A stretch of 64,000 nucleotides of DNA, taken from positions 1 through 64,000 of the forward strand of contig DASZME010000058.1 of NCBI GenBank assembly GCA_035551995.1, read 5' to 3'. A model generated the notes under the pieces. That model was not told the DNA's origin. It worked only from the letters and a program-made list of their open reading frames with translations, and did not search any database. The stretch is from RYN-428 sp035551995 (GTDB lineage Bacteria; Planctomycetota; Phycisphaerae; Tepidisphaerales; Tepidisphaeraceae). Shown piece after piece: positions 59,918 to 64,000 of this stretch; position 1 is the stretch's first letter; each line of letters starts with the position of its first letter. A program made the translations under genes and the position numbers.

Positions 59918-61960
59918 ATGCCCGCTTATACCACCTCCGACATTCGAAACATCCTGATCGCGGGCCACGGCGGGTCTGGAAAAACCACGCTGGTCGACGC
60001 GCTATTGTTGGCCAGCGGATCGGTCAATCGCAAAGCGTCGGTGGCCGACGGATCGAGCTTCGGCGATTTCGAGAAGGAAGAAAAGGAACACAAGCATTCC
60101 ATTTACTCCAAGATTCTTCATGCCGACTACAACGGCAAACGCCTGAATCTAATCGACACGCCCGGCTCGCCCGATCTGGTGGGTCAGGCGCTGGCCTGTC
60201 TTCCCGCCGTCGAAACGGTGGCGGTCGTCATCAACGCCCAGAGCGGCATCGAAGTGATCACGCGCCGGATCATGGAAGCCGCCAAGGAACGAAACCTTCC
60301 GCGGGCGATCATCGTCAACAAGATCGACATGCCCGAGGTGCACCTCGATCAACTGGTCAGCCAGATTCGCGAGACCTTCGGGCCTGAATGCCTGCCGATC
60401 AATCTGCCCGGCGGCGGCGGAAAAAGCGTGCTCGATTGCCTGCTCAATAACCAGGGCGAGTCGGATTTCGATTCCGTAAAACGCTGTCATGCCGCCATTC
60501 TCGATCAGATCGTCGAGCTCGACGAAAACCTGATGGAAAAATATCTGGGCGGCGAAGAGCCCGACTACGACGCGCTGCACGCCCCTTTCGAATTGGCGAT
60601 GGACGCGGCACACGTGGTGCCCATCCTCTTCACCGACGCGAAAAACGGAGTCGGGCTCAATGAGCTTCTCGACGCGATGGTTCGCCATTTCCCCAGCCCT
60701 CTCGAAGGCAACCCGCGCGAATTCCTCGGCGGCGAAGGCGCCAACGAACGACCCTTCCAATACGCGAATAATCCGAGCGGCCTGCTGCTCGCCCACGTTT
60801 TCAAAGTGACCACCGACCCATTCGTCGGCAAACTCGCGATCTTCCGCGTTCACCAGGGAAAAGCCGCCGGAAATACGCAAGTCATCATCGGCCATTCCAA
60901 AAAGCCGATCAAACTGGGCCACGTGTTTCATCTGCAAGGCAAGGATCATCGCGAAGCGGACGTGATTATCGCCGGCGACATCGGGGCCGTCGCCAAGATC
61001 GAGGATATTCACGCCGGGGACGTTTTGCACGATGACCATTCGCTCGACACCGTTCACCTGCGGCCGCTGACGCTCCCGACGCCGATGTTCGGCATGGCCA
61101 TCACCCCCACCGCTCGCGGCGACGAGCAAAAAATATCCGGCGCCCTCACCAAAATCGCCGAGGAAGACCCAACCTTCCGCTGGCACACCGATCGCCAGAC
61201 CCACGAAATGGTCATCAACGGCATGGGCGAACTTCATATTCGCCTTATCCTCGAACGCCTGAAAAACCGCGGCCTGCACGTGGAAACCAAGCCGCCGAAA
61301 ATCGCCTATAAGGAAACGATCACTGCCAAGGCCGAGGGTCATCATCGCCATAAGAAGCAGACCGGCGGCTCCGGTCAGTTCGGCGAGGTTTATCTCCGCA
61401 TCGAGCCGCTCGAACGCGGCAAAGGTTTCGAATTCGTAGACGAAGTTTTCGGCGGAACGATTCCCGGCCAATTCATCCCCGCGGTGGAGAAGGGCGTGCG
61501 CGACGTTCTCGATCAGGGCGCGATCGCCGGTTATCCGCTTCAGGATATCCGCGTCATCGTCTACGACGGCAAGCATCATCCGGTGGACAGCAAGGAAGTG
61601 GCGTTTCGCGCCGCCGGAAAATGGGCCTTCATTGAAGCGATCAAAGCCGCCCGGCCGGTGCTTCTTGAGCCGATGGTCAACATGGAAGTGACCGTTCCCG
61701 AATCCAGTGTCGGCGCCATCACCGGCGATCTTTCCGGCAAGCGCGGCCGCATCCAGGGAACCGACATCCTGCCCGGCGGATTGGCCCAGGTGAAAGCCAC
61801 GGCGCCGCTGGCCGAGGTGATGAGTTATCAATCCCAACTCAAAAGCGTCACCGGCGGCCAGGGAAGCTTCATCATGGAATTCAGCCATTATGAAACCGTC
61901 CCGGCGACCGTGCAGCAGCATGTGGCAAGCTTGTATAAGCCGAGGGCGGAGGAAGAATAA
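59918..61960 (+). CDS. EF-G-like GTPase (EF-G paralogue, FusA2 type)
   Basis: A 680-residue translational GTPase. The ATG at 59918 has GAGGA about 10 bases upstream. G-domain motifs: GHGGSGKT (residues 16-23), DTPG, NKID. The switch I region reads EKEEKEHKHSI, lacking the E-R-G-I-T core of canonical EF-G, a trait of the EF-G-like group (EF-G2). Domains II-V follow, with GGSGQFGEV in domain IV/III junction and SVGAITGDLSGKRGRIQG in domain V. It is probably not the housekeeping EF-G, and rpsL/rpsG/tuf are not adjacent. The exact role is unknown. Confidence 0.92.
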   Translation: MPAYTTSDIRNILIAGHGGSGKTTLVDALLLASGSVNRKASVADGSSFGDFEKEEKEHKHSIYSKILHADYNGKRLNLIDTPGSPDLVGQALACLPAVETVAVVINAQSGIEVITRRIMEAAKERNLPRAIIVNKIDMPEVHLDQLVSQIRETFGPECLPINLPGGGGKSVLDCLLNNQGESDFDSVKRCHAAILDQIVELDENLMEKYLGGEEPDYDALHAPFELAMDAAHVVPILFTDAKNGVGLNELLDAMVRHFPSPLEGNPREFLGGEGANERPFQYANNPSGLLLAHVFKVTTDPFVGKLAIFRVHQGKAAGNTQVIIGHSKKPIKLGHVFHLQGKDHREADVIIAGDIGAVAKIEDIHAGDVLHDDHSLDTVHLRPLTLPTPMFGMAITPTARGDEQKISGALTKIAEEDPTFRWHTDRQTHEMVINGMGELHIRLILERLKNRGLHVETKPPKIAYKETITAKAEGHHRHKKQTGGSGQFGEVYLRIEPLERGKGFEFVDEVFGGTIPGQFIPAVEKGVRDVLDQGAIAGYPLQDIRVIVYDGKHHPVDSKEVAFRAAGKWAFIEAIKAARPVLLEPMVNMEVTVPESSVGAITGDLSGKRGRIQGTDILPGGLAQVKATAPLAEVMSYQSQLKSVTGGQGSFIMEFSHYETVPATVQQHVASLYKPRAEEE

Positions 61961-62058
61961 GAGCGCGGATCGCCCGCCGCGAGTTGCTTCGGAAAAGCGG
62001 CGGGGGCCGACGGAACCAGCCGAGATCGACCGCCTAAGATCAGCGTTGGAGGTGTTTC

Positions 62059-62406
62059 ATGACTACATCCTTACCCACTGTGACGCCGTCGCGGCACGCG
62101 GTCAAAGTAGTATTTCTTGAAAACGGCGATCATTTCGATCAGCCGACATTTCATGCGCGGTATTCCGCAATGCCCGAGTCGTTCAAGGCGGAACTCATCG
62201 GAGGAGTAGTTTACGTAGCCTCACCACTGCGAAATTCCCACGGCACGGTGCATTTGGATGTTGCCACATGGCTTGGCAACTATCGCATCAACACACCCGG
62301 CGTTGTCGGATTCCTTCATGCGCCCGCTAGTGAAATCGGCTATCAAAGACAAACGGAGTTGGCTTTGCCTTCGGCAACGCGGGAAAATCCGAATGGAGCG
62401 GAGTAA
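62059..62406 (+). pseudogene. Truncated Uma2 (DUF820) family endonuclease gene
   Basis: A 115-residue frame whose first 80 residues match the Uma2 family: FDQPTFHARYSAMPESFKAELIGGVVYVASPLRNSHGTVHLDVATWLGNYRINTPGV (N-terminal ELI-G-x-V-Y-x-x-P motif). After NTPGV the family's core, with the acidic PD-(D/E)xK residues (usually QPDALL and ELVVEV), is replaced by unrelated sequence and a stop. No continuation is found in other frames before ychF. It is therefore probably a decayed copy. Confidence 0.7.
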
Positions 62407-62458
62407 AGAGATATTTCCATTCTCCCGAGACGACGAAACGCAAAACGAAATTGGATCG

Positions 62459-63553
62459 TCACGCCCCGTGGAGGAAATTGCAGATATCCCCGTCGTGCAT
62501 CACGTAACTTTTCCCTTCCGCCCGCATCTTTCCGGCGGCCTTGATCGCCTGTTCGGTCTTGAATTGCTTGAGGTCATCCAGCGTATACACCTCGGCACGG
62601 ATGAACGCCCGCTCGAAATCCGTATGAATGACCCCCGCCGCTTGCGGCGCCGTCGCGCCGAACGGAATCTCCCAGGCACGGATTTCTTTCGGACCGGCGG
62701 TGAAGAAGCTATGCCGGCCAAGCAGCTTGTACGCCTCGCGCGTCAGCGTCGCCAGCGCCGGTTCGGCCATGCCCATGCTCTCGAGCATTTCCTTGCGGTC
62801 GTCGGCGCCCAATTCGGAAAGCTCGGCTTCCAATTTGCCGCAGACGGGCACCACCGCTCCTTTTTCCTGGGCCGCCCGCTCGCGGACTTTTTTCACGTAA
62901 TCGTTTTCGCCGTGAATGTCGCTTTCATCGACGTTGGCGACATACAGCACCTTCTTTGCGGTAATCAGTCCCAGCGACCTGACGATCTTTCGCTCGTCCG
63001 GGGTGAACTCGAGTTGCCGAACGGCTTTGCCGTCGTTGAGGTGAACCTTGGCCCGCCGGAGAATTTCCGAACGGATGATCGCTTCCTTGTCGCCGCTGCG
63101 GGCGAGGCGATCGGATTTGTCCAGCGAGCTTGAAACGGTATCCAAATCGGCCAGGGCCAATTCGGTATCGATGGTTTCGATGTCGCGGATCGGATCGACG
63201 GAGCCTTCGACGTGAATGATGTCATTGCCGCCAAAGCAGCGGACGACATGCAGGATTGCGTCCACTTCGCGAATGTGGGTGAGGAACTTATTGCCAAGTC
63301 CTTCGCCGGTGCTGGCGCCGCGAACGATGCCGGCGATATCGACCACGCGCACGGCCGCGGGAATGATTTTTTCGCTCTTAATGAATTGCTGGATGATATT
63401 CAGCCGATCGTCGGGCACGGCCACCACGCCGACGTTTGGCTCGATGGTCGCAAACGGATAATTGGCCGCCAGCGCCCCCGCCGCCGTGAGGGCGTTGAAA
63501 ATAGTGCTTTTCCCGACGTTGGGCAAACCGACGATTCCAACTTCTAATGACAT
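62459..63553 (-). CDS. ychF: Redox-regulated ATPase/GTPase YchF
   Basis: A 364-residue Obg-family protein. G-domain motifs: GLPNVGKST (residues 8-16), NYPFATIEPNVG, DIAGIVRGASTGEGLGNKFL, and the divergent ANVDE in place of NKxD that gives YchF its ATP preference. The C-terminal TGS-like domain ends with YVMHDGDICNFLHGA (the family's DGDI-F-F-N). YchF binds ribosomes and modulates stress responses. It is monocistronic, with the truncated Uma2 remnant converging. Confidence 0.96.
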   Translation of the reverse strand: MSLEVGIVGLPNVGKSTIFNALTAAGALAANYPFATIEPNVGVVAVPDDRLNIIQQFIKSEKIIPAAVRVVDIAGIVRGASTGEGLGNKFLTHIREVDAILHVVRCFGGNDIIHVEGSVDPIRDIETIDTELALADLDTVSSSLDKSDRLARSGDKEAIIRSEILRRAKVHLNDGKAVRQLEFTPDERKIVRSLGLITAKKVLYVANVDESDIHGENDYVKKVRERAAQEKGAVVPVCGKLEAELSELGADDRKEMLESMGMAEPALATLTREAYKLLGRHSFFTAGPKEIRAWEIPFGATAPQAAGVIHTDFERAFIRAEVYTLDDLKQFKTEQAIKAAGKMRAEGKSYVMHDGDICNFLHGA

Positions 63554-63674
63554 AGGGCGACTACTATAGAGCAGTAACGGGCGGAAGGAAACCGGGGCTT
63601 CCGCCCGCGGCTGTTAAGTGTTCTTTTCCGACGACGATTTAAGAGCCGAGAGCGGACGCACCTTGTTCATCGGA

Positions 63675-64000
63675 TTATTGCGTTGACGTCGCAAACGGGT
63701 CGGGTTCTCCCAACCCTTGGGCGAAGGTGCGAATCACCGCGCGGAGCGCCGCTACTTCGTTTTCCAATTGGGTCACTCGCTCACTGAGCGAAAGCACAGT
63801 CCCCTCCCTGACGGCAGCGACTTGCTCCTGCAAAACAGGCCCATCCGAAGGATGAGAATCCGGCGCCAGCAACTGCGCATACCGCTCCGCCCGACTTCCC
63901 GGCGACGGCGCCAGCCGCCGCACCAGCGGCTCTTCCCGCTCCATTAACCCAGTCAATAAATTCGCCACGGTCTCCAACGACTCAAACGGCTGCATCCGCG
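63675..64000 (-). CDS. YceH/DUF480 family protein, 5' part beyond right edge
   Basis: The C-terminal 107 residues of a DUF480 (YceH) protein. The segment MQPFESLETVANLLTGLMEREEPLVRRLAPSPGSRAERYAQLL matches the second winged-helix part of the family (R-M-x-P-F ... P-L-V-x-x-L-P-R-x-P-G-x-R-E-x-R-Y). The C-terminal coiled coil (LSERVTQLENEVAALRAVIRTF) is also typical. The frame is open to the window edge, so the Met at 63995 is internal and the gene starts outside. The function of YceH is not known. Confidence 0.88.
   Translation of the reverse strand, partial: RMQPFESLETVANLLTGLMEREEPLVRRLAPSPGSRAERYAQLLAPDSHPSDGPVLQEQVAAVREGTVLSLSERVTQLENEVAALRAVIRTFAQGLGEPDPFATSTQ

Noticed and set aside
60149..61921. 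Minus-strand frame of 590 codons
   Set aside because: Antisense to the EF-G paralogue, without a family pattern or ribosome-binding site.
1..64000. tRNA or rRNA genes
   Set aside because: I scanned for T-loop motifs and cloverleaf stems, and for conserved rRNA stretches, and found none; a covariance search would be needed to exclude a tRNA with certainty.

Overview
The window looks like chromosomal DNA of a planctomycete, probably a Phycisphaerae/Tepidisphaerales-type lineage. The basis is the combination of planctomycete-enriched families: a DUF1501 + DUF1549/DUF1553 pair, a DUF1552 + DUF1592/1588/1585-type cytochrome protein, several proteins carrying the LEPR-XLL surface motif, FtsI with RsmH but no ftsZ nearby, an EF-G paralogue, and a high-GC host sequence. 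The taxonomic call is inference, because there is no rRNA gene in the window.

Layout. Positions 1 to about 9,620 are the right part of an integrated phage-like element that is less GC-rich than the rest, with every gene on the minus strand: a large serine recombinase (7652-9553), a DUF3102-like protein, small early genes, a DUF551 protein, a collagen-like tail protein, a PLD-like protein, a P27-type small terminase, an HNH nuclease and, running off the left edge, a GT9-like glycosyltransferase. The element has split comM/yifB just upstream of its Walker A codons; only the 3' part of comM (to 10493) is seen. 

From 10.5 to 35.7 kb are host genes: an exported propeller-like protein, DUF3891, the DUF1501/DUF1549 pair beside a FadR-type regulator, a short division/wall block (rsmH, a LysM protein, an ftsL-like gene, ftsI), MarR plus a nucleotide-sugar dehydrogenase, UbiB with a phasin-like protein, the DUF1552/DUF1592 pair, a zinc alcohol dehydrogenase and a secreted nucleoside hydrolase-like protein. 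Several intergenic gaps hold palindromic mobile repeats, including two 91-bp copies of a MITE-like element in opposite orientation.

From 35.7 to 46.5 kb is a surface-protein region: a 2100-residue LEPR-XLL protein (HAF repeats, nine alternating Ig-like repeats, delta-60-type repeats), two adjacent paralogous small proteins with the same kind of motif, an exported TPR protein and a lipoprotein. From 46.6 to 49.3 kb are a BaiN/HI0933-type flavoprotein, leuD and upp. From 49.3 to 56.8 kb is a four-gene minus-strand operon: HlyD-type adaptor, GAF-HlyD protein, PqqD-like/M50/HlyD protein and a SecA2-like ATPase. I regard this as the best candidate for an under-described export system. 

The right end holds a zincin-like metallopeptidase broken by an in-frame amber codon, an SppA-like peptidase, a zinc-ribbon/vWA-like protein, an EF-G paralogue, a truncated Uma2 gene, ychF and the 3' end of a YceH (DUF480) gene.
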